DNA of 64,000 bases, taken from Gloeophyllum trabeum ATCC 11539. Lineage: Eukaryota; Basidiomycota; Agaricomycetes; Gloeophyllales; Gloeophyllaceae. Shown here piece by piece: positions 52,918 to 62,866 of the stretch (position 1 is its first letter; each line of letters starts with the position of its first letter). Both the position numbers and the translations under genes were made by a program. Location of the stretch: NCBI RefSeq assembly GCF_000344685.1, contig NW_006920415.1, positions 1,333,695 to 1,397,694 of the forward strand. The letters run 5' to 3'. Below the pieces are notes generated by a model. It saw only the letters and a program-made list of their open reading frames with translations. It searched no databases and had not been told where the DNA came from.

Positions 52918-55900
52918 CTTTGTTGGAAATGTTCAGTGAGGTTTGGGTGTTGTGGGCGATGGCACGGGCTTGGCTGTGGCTCTGAGTAGTTCTTCCTTAA
53001 CACGTTAATGGGCCTGAGTTGCACTTCAATGAAAGAGTGATTGATGGGTGGAGAATTGAATTACTTTCGATTGTGGATGGTTGTTGTTGGGAGCCCGTTA
53101 TGAGTCGCGTAGTATATGTGGTGCGTTGGAGAAGCCACGAGACCGGGAGCGAGACTGATGATCGCGCAAGCTTCAATAAACAGGTGACAGAAATTCAAAA
53201 AGATAGTTTTCCAGAGATTGAATAGCCCTGGAAGAGAAGGAACTGTGCTCGCGCTGAGGAAGAGAGGGCTGGTCAGTTGTGGCTGATGTGTGGCTTCACT
53301 GTGGTTCGAAGCCCGTATGGAATTCACGGTCCGATTCGGCAACTGCCGAATACCCCTCATGATCAGGCTCTCGAGGTCACTGATGAGTGAGTGAGAGACT
53401 GAGAGTGCGAGACGATGACGCTGTATCAAATTGGCTGGTGTATAGAATATCTCACTCGCGCCAGATTAAGTTATAGGAAGCTGTGAGATGTGCTCCAACA
53501 CCGCACCTTCAAGTGTACAATGTTCTTCGACCATCCGTCAGAGAAAGTCCGGGTGGCTCGGTAATGATAGGGAGCATATGTAGCTGGAATCGCGTGGTAG
53601 CCCCCCCCCCGCCCCCCCAAATTGTTCTGTACTTGGTGAGATCGACAAAGACTGGGATGGTGAACTCATAACTTGCTTATTCTATTCTCCTCTATGCCTC
53701 AGGTCGGAGACCCCCCTTTGGCATCTTCCGACCTAAAAGGATTCGTCTCTCTGATCAGGTATGCTTCCCCCAAAATTGTTCCCATGGTACTGCTGAAGAG
53801 CAGCAGTCCCGTACCGTCGATGAAGCGGTGTCAGCTTGTGCGCCAACCCAGCACATGCTGCAGGTACTGAGGTTCTCCGAGTCTGGTATGTGCGTATATA
53901 CTTTCGATATGTTCTCTGACATACGTGATCCAACTCTGCATGTTGTCACTGCAGAGGGTCTCTATTGAGGATGGAAACCATAATAGGTGCAAGTTCAACT
54001 GTGATTATCCGTGTCCTCTGGCAGGAACGCATGGCTGGTCTGGGCGCGCTGCCAGCGTTGGGGAGAACATGCCTCGGAGTAGTCGTTCGTACAGCAAAAC
54101 AGCAAGGCTGGGAGAAGATCGGAAGGAGCTCACCAAGTATCCCTGTCAATGGAAATCTCCCAGAGCGCGATGGGAGGGTCACGCTCCTGAAGACGCAAAC
54201 GACATCAGACCGTATAAATCTTTTTATGGCGCCCAGGCGAGATAGTTACACACGGTTGAATTTCGCTCCCAGTGCGCGAGTGGCGTACCCGAATTTGGAG
54301 GCAGTGCGTGAGACTGGACGGCTGGTCTCTGGACATATAGCCACGGAACTGGAATAATTGATACTTTACGTACCTATGGGTACTGGGAAGTTCATCACCC
54401 GCATGAGTCAACCTCTACCTCACGCATCACGTTCTAAAGAGCAGCACACGAAAGTCGAGCAGCGAGCCGCAAGAATTAATTAAGCAGATTTATCATGTTA
54501 GTCCCGGCTTTCCAGCATACTAATAGCACGACCGTCACTGTCTTGGAAAAGGGGAGAGGCAACAAAATGTACACAGAGTCTGGGCCACAACTCACCGAAA
54601 TGAACAGCCATCTTGATTACGCTGTACATGGCTGCTTGCGAGACAGTCAAGCAGCGAACTATCTGTCTCGACTACCCTCGATCAAGGATGAGATACTGCT
54701 CGATCTTACGAACGTGCACACTTCATCCTTCGAGGCCTCAAACGTTGACCCAATCCCACTAGACTCTCCGTAACCGAAATACACAGGTACGATGAGGCTA
54801 GCGGGTTTGGGAAACTGCACTCGCCTCCCCAGATACATACACTCAGAGACAGATACGCACATCAAGCCTGCCCAAATCGTATGTCGCCCGCTCTCTAATG
54901 CTGAATGCGTGTGTTCGAATGCGCACCGTGCGCACACCACTGGCAACGCTCGTCGCCGAGATGGGGAGCATATCTCGAGAATACTGACCTGGGCACATAC
55001 TGAAGTGAGATACTGTAAGTAGGGTCTAATGTACGTGGCCTGCCAGTCAGTGACGATATGAGAGATGGAGGGAATAGTGGTATTGAGTCAGGTAAGGTCA
55101 GAGAGTGGAGAGTAAAGGAATTGGTCTAGCGGGAGTAAAACTCTTTGAATCGCATACTTAAGACGTACCTTCGAACAGACTGAGACAGGATGATACCTTC
55201 ACAGCTTTCGATTTCCGACCCATACTAGTGTCCAGAACTCTTGGACGCGATGCAGCGCCATGCTCACTCGCCCCGTCGAACCTTGTCCAGGATATTCATG
55301 ACTGAATCGGTCTTCCGTCATGGAAAGTGAGCTCGTCCCAGGTGGTACAGACCGAACGTATTCAGCGACGATTGAGCTTTAGGACAGTCGGAGGCCACGC
55401 AGTCTAATGCAAGTCGGCCCACTCTTAAGTATGTAAGCAGGGGGCCGCAGTGGCTGTGCCAAATACAGGTGGCGTTTGAGTCGACTTGAGAGTTGCACGT
55501 CACAGTGCACCAGTGGCCGCGTTGGTCTCTGATCCTAGGACGAGTACGGTCATGTCATGGAACAAATAAGAAGATATGGTACTCATTTTCGCTGCCATAG
55601 CGTCGCCGCCAGCGGCGGGAGATTACCGTTCTCTATACTTACTTATTCTTGTTAGTCAACTTGAACAGTAGTCTCTTACCATTGCCGAGATTCACTCTGA
55701 CGCATGGGAGTCAACATCAGCGATGTAACGTCGTAATCAGGTACGTGTATTGCATAGTAACTCTACCTTTAGGTAGACTTATTGGGAGTGGGGAACTTCA
55801 GAATCGGTAAGGATGCGAACCTTTCCCATCATACGTCTGCATGGCGCTGTTGTCGATCGAAGTCAGGCGTGTAGCAGAGCTGGAGCCTTCCCCCCCGTAT

Positions 55901-55969
55901 GTGATGGGACCGAAACCCCTCACGCGATATATAGGTCGACATTCACGATCAAAGTATGGCAACCCTTTT
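52918..55969. other. Intergenic region between FunK1 copy 2 and family member D
   Basis: 52918-53950 carries the upstream duplicate of the FunK1 unit, with a poly-C run near 53600. The remainder has only short ORFs (54495-54773 plus, 53965-54357 plus, 55798-56088 minus) with no motif or splice support. No gene called. Confidence 0.4.
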
Positions 55970-55989
55970 GGTATGTCACACGATTCTCC
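55970..55989 (+). promoter_or_regulatory. Conserved family promoter box, member D
   Basis: GGTATGTCACACGATTCTCC, 343 bp before the start codon; same core GGTAYGTCACA as members A and C. Confidence 0.55.
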
Positions 55990-56312
55990 ATTCTCCACAT
56001 TGTTTATCCGACTTTGGCAAGGAAAACGCTTCTTCGTTGGACTACCAAGTGCTCTCCACGTATGGCGACCCTGCTGGTCTCCGGACACCTAGGGGCTGCA
56101 TCCTCAGCATTGCCCCCGGTGCTTCTTGCTGTATCTGTCGATATGTCAATGTGAAGGGAGGCTGACGAATGAGTGACAAGCGCGCGAAGATCGGTGTGCC
56201 AGACTCGAGGGTTACAAAAGACGAACGGGGACTTGAACCACGTCTTTAGCATCTTGAACCGGAACTTTCACGACGACATTCGCGACAACTCCCAATAACA
56301 CCGACATTTACG

Positions 56313-57631
56313 ATGTACTCTCTCGGACTGAACTTCTTCAACGTCGACGCCGTCAAGGCCTTGGTATCTCGCGTCTTCGATGGTGCCCCCGCCGTCCCCG
56401 CCGCCTCCGTCGCGCTCCCTGCGTTGGTATTTACTCCCACTCAGACCCTTCGTCCTCCTCCCACTCGCGCGTACACCATTGGAACCTCAGGCCCCATCGA
56501 ATCTATCTTGGCTGCTGTCATCTTCATCAGTGGTACTCTCTTCCTCTTCGCCGCTGCAGGTTCTTTCACGCGCTTGGAGGACCGCCACGCGTTCTTCTCC
56601 ATTACCTGGCTGGTCCAGTCCATCTTCTATCTACTCTGGGCTGTATTGTTCTTCCAACTCGAGTCCGCCTGGGTGCTGGCCATCGGCATCTATAAACAAG
56701 TGATTAACTCTGGGTGTGCTTGCTTCAACCAGATGCTCATGCCCGCTTTGCAGCACGGCCTCTCCTTCGTACGTTCTTGTCTGTTATGTTTTCGTCTCTC
56801 TTATCTAATGGCTTCTCAGATACTCGCCGTATATGGGCTATGCACCTCGGAGGTCCTTACCTCGAAGATGATCACCTCATCGGCAGTCATTCTATATTCC
56901 GCTCTGATAGCCATCGGTATTTATCTAGTCAGATCTCGGCGTCGCCTCGGGCAGCGGGTCTCCAAACATCCGTCTCTGTCGTTGGCCTTGGACGTCTCCT
57001 TAGGATACGCGGCCGGCGCTATCGTGGGCTACCAATACCCCAACAGCATGTGCGCCCTGCAGGACTCACTCCAATCAGGGAGCGACGTACTCGACATTAA
57101 AACTGTAGTGGGCGCGCTCATCCCAATCTCTCACATCCCGATGGATGGCATGGTCATGAACTGCGACCGGTACATGGTTGCATCCCTTGAAGAGGGGCGT
57201 CGTCCTACACCCAATGCGCATGGTTTTGAGCAGATGATGCATTATCGCGGCGGCCATTCGCACCCAGTAATCTTCGCTTCCGGACCCATGGACGAGCTCC
57301 CCAGTAGTAGGGACGGCTGGTCATTCATCGGGGTCCCCGAAACTCGCGCTGAAGAGGAGGCGATTGCTCGTGCTGCGGAGGAGGCTTTCCACCTCGATCC
57401 TGTAGCATTCACCAGACTGGCCACTGAATCGGCGATGAACCCTGTCCTGCCACCACCACCACCGCCTCCCCCCGCCCCTACCCCTGCACCAGAACCTGAG
57501 CTGCCGGAGTGCATCGTTGCTGTACTGGATCGGATCGTGAGTTTCTCTTCGCACCTCTGGAGTGATCAGGTGCTGATATGCTGGTGTAGCGAGCCCATGG
57601 GTACCGCGCGGCTCCCCGCCGTCGTTACTAA
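56313..57631 (+). CDS. Unrecognised membrane protein, family member D (short)
   Basis: Start MYSLGLNFFNVDAVKALVSR; family motif FTPTQTLRPPPTRAY. Exons 56313-56768, 56820-57536, 57590-57631, 404 residues. Hydrophobic spans: SILAAVIFISGTLFLFAAAG, SIFYLLWAVLFFQL, TSSAVILYSALIAIGIYLV and LALDVSLGYAAGAIVGYQ. The post-membrane part contains EEAIARAAEEAFHLDPVAF, which aligns with the AEAAFHRD element of member B, followed by a nine-Pro run, then a truncated tail. The last exon (RAHGYRAAPRRRY) has no relative in the other members; an alternative last exon is possible. Confidence 0.7.
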
Positions 57632-58870
57632 ATTATATCGTAAGTCTCTGTGATCCTTGAGCGTGGAAAGGTGCTCACATTGTCGTAGGCATCTGGCATT
57701 TCATCACGGTTCAACGTTATTTCATACCGACCTCTACACATATCCATAACATTCACGTATCCGACCATCCTATCTCCACCCTACTTCGATCATAAGTTTA
57801 TTCAGAGATACAACATGCACACTCTGCCGACTACATTGTATATGTACAACACATCCGTGAGTCTCCTCTTCGTGCGATTTCTCCATGTCTATCTTAACTG
57901 GCGCTTTCACAGTTATCTAAGAGACGCCCTCCACGCAGTCCTTTCCCTATCCTCATCACTATCCTACTCCGTAATACATCCACTGTCCCGTGCGGAGCTT
58001 TGATGAGGGTCTGGCCAGCCTGAGTCCTTGCGATGCACACCCCTCCCCTCCTCCTTCCCTCATCGTCCTTGTATGATTATGCTTCATATGTCCCTTTTGA
58101 TCGTGAGTTCTCTGTGCCATGAGTTCGCCCGCTGTCATCGACGTCGCTATGTAGACATTCCTACCAATATTCCCTTTTCATCAGGACAGATCCAGTCGCA
58201 CAACCTCGGTAAGTCCATCATGGTTGCCAACATCTTCATCTATTCACGAGTCTACCTATAGTTGTCCAACGGAGGCGCTCTGACTCTACGCCACATCATA
58301 GTCGTCTTCTGCCCTCAACATCACCCGACGCCGTCTTTGACCCTTCCCGTGCTGAGCTTGGTTGAGGGTCTGACCAGCACAATTCCTCCGACGCACTTTC
58401 CCCCCTTTCATCATTTGTACCCGTAAGTCCTGTGATCTTTGGCGAATGAGAATCTCTTACTCACGACTCGTCTAAGATATATCTACGGATTCACCGAAAT
58501 ATGCGACAAAATCCGACCGACATTATGACCCATCACCTCTTCTCAGTCTCTCTGTGAGTACTTTGTTGGATAATATCGTCCACTTATTGACGGGACTCTC
58601 TATAGCTAACCAAAGGACGCGCTCTACGCCGTCCGCTACACTCATTCAACTCAATTTCGTCTTTTCCAAGCCCCCACCATACCGACGGTCTTCCTGCGGC
58701 CCTTACTCAAGCGCATAGACCGCTCTGTTCCTTGCAATGCATCCGTTCCTCAAGCCATGTATCATTACTGCTTCATTTATGTATTGTACTAGTTTCGGTG
58801 AGTTTCGCACTGCCTCGAGGATGAGACACTCTTACTTACGTTGTCTGATAGATTCCATATTTTGATTCTG
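57632..58870 (+). other. Splice-punctuated repeat array downstream of member D
   Basis: Donor-like sites at about 57846, 58083, 58211, 58420, 58553 and 58797, each followed ~50 nt later by an AG. Repeat units at 58263 (TCCAACGGAGGCGCTCTGAC) and 58608 (ACCAAAGGACGCGCTCTACGCC). Second block CCGTAATACATCCACTGTCCCG at about 57968 with GAGGGTCTGGCCAGC, and a related GAGGGTCTGACCAGC near 58363. Confidence 0.55.
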
Positions 58871-59262
58871 TGTCTGCACCCTCCATTCCTATCTCTCATC
58901 TCAAAGTCTCGGTAGTACGGTGGACGGTTACAGCGCAGAAATCTAATTCCCAGATTGAACGTCACAGCGTATTCTGTGTATTCCCGACTTCAATATACCA
59001 TTCTGTATTGGATAGTTACTTGTACTTTTCAAGTCTGTATCATGACGCAACGCTCCGGAAGAATAAAAATACCCCTTTACGTCGGATCCCAGGTAATGAA
59101 CAGTATTTCCGACCCCCGAACCGGGAACACCATAAGACCGCTTTGGACCGCAAGGCAGTCGTGCAACCAATACCACTGATCATCCGACTTCCCTGGCTTA
59201 GGCTCCCACGAAGTCGGCTTCAGCGGGAGGGGTTCTGCCCGGATTAAGCCCTCTTCGTCGAT

Positions 59263-60228
59263 CTATCCAAGGCCGTTCTCCAGAAACGTCTGCAGAGAAG
59301 TGATGGACATTCTACCGGTAGTGGTCAGAACCACCAGTTCGTCCTTCGGTGTTGATTGAACCAGGTAGCGTGGCCCAAGGGTGTCGTGGTATGGTAACGA
59401 TACTTCACGCAACGTTGCACCTGTCTCTGCATTGATTAAGGCGGCGCAGAATTTTGAAGGAGCGTTGTAAGTCTCGTCTCGCCATACGGTCACGGCGAGT
59501 GGCACGCTGGGACCGCAATGGTAACTCAAGCGGGTCACTCTCCGGGGGAAATGCGTCGCCCATAAGGGTGTCAGCGAGGGTAGCCTGAGGGCGTGGACGG
59601 TGCTATGGGCATAACGATACTGGGAGAGTCGGTTTCGATGATGTGAAAGAGGATGGTATCAGGAGATGCTGAGCCGACTATGTCTGGTTGTAGCCAATTC
59701 GCAGGGGGACCGGGGGAAGACAGTGCTGTCTCGTGGACCTCGCCGTTAGTGCAGTGCAAAGTCAATGGGAGAGTGGACGAAGGGACGAGTTCGTGTGACG
59801 TGGCCAAGTCTCCGTTGTTGCAGATATAGATAGGGAAGATATTTCCCGTATCCGAGCTAATTGTGGTAGGAGGGGCGATTGCCTTGGCTTCGACTAGTCC
59901 ATGCCCCTGAACATGATATAGCACGACTGAGGTCGGTCTGTCGCGTCCTATGGCAGCTGCTACCCATTCCCCAGAACTTGAACGCCAGAAGGGGATTTCT
60001 CCTATGGCCAGCGGTCCCGGAAGCTCTATCTCCTGAAGGAGTTCTCCGCTGGGGACGCTGTAAGCGCGAAGCACGCCATTCCTATATTTGTGGGAAGATT
60101 GCGAGCGAGGGCCTCCAGGCAGGTTGAAGCCAATAATGAGCAGAGATGTGCCCGGAGAGAATACAGAGAGCGCCGAGTTTCTCCCCGCGTCGACGAGCAG
60201 GGATCGTGGTTCCGGGAGGAAGCTTATG
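59263..60228 (-). pseudogene. Probable beta-propeller-like protein with frameshift
   Basis: Minus strand. From 60228: ISFLPEPRSLLVDAGRN, SALSVFSPGTSLLIIGFNLPG, NGVLRAYSVPSGELLQEIEL, GEIPFWRSSSGEWVAAAI. Then, after a one-base frame change near 59,640, NRLSQYRYAHSTVHALRLPS, VTRLSYHCGPSVPLAVTVW and LVVLTTTGRMSITSL, with the stop at 59263. The recurring short hydrophobic-strand pattern resembles a WD40-like propeller of F-box proteins, but no canonical WD repeat is seen, so this is a structural guess. Upstream exons past 60228 were not resolved. The frame change may be a sequence error rather than true decay. Confidence 0.45.
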
Positions 60229-60909
60229 CTGCAGTGTGCAGCCGCGAATGGTGGCTATTGCAAGGGAGGAAATTATATGAAAGATATGGAGGCTCGTACC
60301 TAGTTCACTGCGTGTACCATTTCAATGCCTTCGCTCACTTCGGCGTCGTTTGGTTCGAATCATCAATGACATGAGTCCGGTCAGACACACCTCATCGGCG
60401 TTCACTGGCAGATTGCCCATCAAGCCCGAGACGTCCACAGGCTACGAGGATGACAAAAAACGGGTATCAAGCAGGGTTTGTCGCACGTTATAACCATATC
60501 GGACACTGATTCAGGGTCCTTCAAAATTCGTCAATTACATCGTGGATGAAGGGACTTGGAAAGAGGTGTCCTGCCCTTCAATTTGATATCTGCTCTACAA
60601 CTCCAAAATTCGCATCATAGTCCCGTGGAAAAGCGAGAACAGTTCCTCGCACAACGGTGAAATACTCGAGTTGCATAACGATACCCTAGGCAAAGAAAGG
60701 CTCTATGGAATTTCGAGTCGAGACGACTCTCCCCTGGACAACCCGCGGATCACCGAGAAAATTCTCACGTCCATACTCGCATGAATCGTTGCACTTGGCC
60801 GCTGCGAGTGAGCCTCGGAGTCGCAATCCAGTCTTTGCCTTGCACTTGAGGTGCTAGGAGTGGTTGCTCGGACACGGCTGGTCTGGCTAACAGACCCTCT
60901 CTGAAGGCC
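60229..60909. other. Divergent intergenic region
   Basis: May hold unresolved 5' exons of the propeller-like gene at its left end and the promoter of the first SRPBCC gene at its right. Nothing else seen. Confidence 0.4.
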
Positions 60910-61590
60910 ATGAGCCCATCAAGGTCTCCCGACGTACCGCCCTCTCCTGAGGAAGGCGTGTTCTCCATAACGCGTTCGACGGTCATCAACGCGCCCAGGG
61001 AGAAAGTATGGAACGTGCTGCTGGACTTTCCGAAGTACAGTGAATGGTGAGCAGAAGGAATTTGGGAGAGGGTTACGATACTGCGGTGCGATGCAAACGA
61101 CCCTTGTTCTGATACTTGTCCTCGTACTAGGAATCCATTTGTGTGCGTTGCTCCCGTCTTTACTGGCGTCTGAGATGGGCCAATACATAACCTACCCAGA
61201 CGCGCGCAGACTATAGTCGACAGATCGAAGAAACCTCTGCCCGACCAAACCCCCGCAGCAGGCAAGTACCTGCTCATGTCCACGCACATCCCGCCCACCA
61301 TGGGCCCCGGCTCCGGCATGCAAAGGCAATCTGCGTTCGAGATCATCACCCATGTCGACAATGAGAACTTCCGCGTCGCGTGGAGAAACATCGCCGCGCC
61401 GGCTTGGATATTGTGGGCGGAACGCTGGCAGACGCTCACAGACGCGGGAGAGGGCAAGACGAGGTACCAGACGACGGAGGTGTTTGGCGGGCTCGCGGCG
61501 TACATTGTTAAATGGCTGTTCGGGGAGAAGCTGAAGTTCAGCTTTGAGGAGATGGGACGGGCGTTGAAGGAGAGATCGGAGCAGGCGTAG
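60910..61590 (+). CDS. SRPBCC/START-like (polyketide-cyclase-type) protein, copy 1
   Basis: Model: 60910-61046, 61131-61142, 61200-61590, 179 residues. TVINAPREKVWNVLLDFPKY SEW-NPF is the characteristic start of the SRPBCC helix-grip fold; then RSKKPLPDQTPAAGKYLLM, SAFEIITHVDNENFRVAWRN and a C-terminal amphipathic helix KFSFEEMGRALKERSEQ. These proteins bind hydrophobic ligands in a deep pocket (family knowledge); ligand and role here are unknown. The middle exon is only 12 nt and encodes the NPF of the conserved W-N/D-P-F motif. A tandem paralog with the same three exon lengths lies 308 bp downstream. Confidence 0.85.
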
Positions 61591-61897
61591 GACGTTACTA
61601 CGTCCAGAGTTCTTTTGTCTTCGATGCGTGATTATTATGGACGGTAATTGATACACAGCAGATACCCTTAGAGTTCTGGATAGTTGGACACAGACATAAT
61701 GGTAAACCTTGAAGAATGGACATCATTATTCTGTGGCTGTGGCTGCGGTGCTATTGCGGCTTCTCGTGATTGCCCAGGCCATCGAGCGGCCGTATCTTTC
61801 ACTGTTATAAGAAAACATGCCTCTCCCACTGGACACAAATTCTCCCTCTCGACTTCACCACACAAGTCTTCCGCACTAACGGAGACCAACGCACTCG
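61591..61897. other. Spacer between SRPBCC copies
   Basis: 3' region of copy 1 and promoter of copy 2; no gene seen. Confidence 0.5.
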
Positions 61898-62586
61898 ATG
61901 GCGCCGCCGAAGAACACCGATGCACCCCCCGCGCCCGAGGCGGGCGTAGTCGCTATCAAGCGATCCATTACCATCAACGCGCCGAAAGAGAGGGTATGGG
62001 AGATCTTGACGGATTTCTCGAAGTACAATGAATGGTGAGTGCTGAACATATGCCATGACCGGAGGAGGATGGTTCTCTACCAAACGATGCAATCGTCTGA
62101 CCGATTCTCCATTCGCGCCTCAGGGATCCATTTGCGTACGTCCCCAGTCTCCTCGAATCCCAATCCTCGATAACTAAATGCATCTCATTCTCCAGCCGCG
62201 ACATGATGCTGACCGACAAATCCAAAAAGCCCCTCAACGACCAAACGCTCGCGCCGGGCAAGCACCTCATCATCTCCTTCTGCATGCCGCCCTCCCTCAC
62301 CGCGCAGCCCAAGCCCGCCTTCGAGCTCATCACGCACGTCGACCACACCGCGCACCGCATCGCCTGGCGCAACGTCGACATGCCCGCGTGGCTCCTCTGG
62401 GGCGACCGCTGGCAGACGGTCGAGGACGACGGGAGCGGCGGCGCGCGGTACGAGTGCTACGAGGTCTTCGGCGGGCTGTTCGCGTACGTCGTGCGGTGGT
62501 TCATGAAGGGCCACCTCGAGGAGGCGTTCGAGGCGCTCGGCAAGACGCTCAAGGAGCGCGCGGAGAACCCGAAGGCGGAGGTGTAG
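61898..62586 (+). CDS. SRPBCC/START-like (polyketide-cyclase-type) protein, copy 2
   Basis: Model: 61898-62034, 62124-62135, 62196-62586, also 137 + 12 + 391 nt and 179 residues. SITINAPKERVWEILTDFSKY then WDPF across the 12-nt microexon, KSKKPLNDQTLAPGKHLII, AFELITHVDHTAHRIAWRN, LLWGDRWQTVEDDG, FGGLFAYVVRWFMKGHLEEA. Strong third-position G/C preference compared with copy 1 suggests higher expression or different age. Probably a paralog by tandem duplication. Confidence 0.87.
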
Positions 62587-62655
62587 GGTGCCTTCGGTTG
62601 TGTATTTTGGATTCACGTATACCCTATGATGCTTCGCGATAATTGAGTTATCGTG

Positions 62656-62706
62656 ATACCTCTGCCACAACGTTATCTGCCTTGATAGCGTTTGTGGCGG
62701 AGGTAT
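62656..62706. terminator. Near-perfect hairpin downstream of SRPBCC copy 2
   Basis: Arms of 22 and 23 nt (ATACCTCTGCCACAACGTTATC and its near-complement ending GGCGGAGGTAT) separated by a 6-nt loop TGCCTT, with two mismatches and one bulge. 70 nt after the stop codon. It could be an RNA 3' structure, a small-RNA precursor or a MITE remnant. Confidence 0.4.
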
Positions 62707-62866
62707 GATGATCATTCAATTCATTGTCGCGCTCTTTTTCTGGTATCTCAATGATACAGGTATATTAACACTAATACTACAATTGCAGAAGAACCCATTG
62801 ATCCCTATGTTACAGTGCATTACACACATCATAACGTATCCTAAACGTCCCACCTCAATGTCATCG

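Noticed and set aside
53598..53620. Poly-C run as a functional element
   Set aside because: Simple homopolymer in non-coding DNA, prone to sequencing error.
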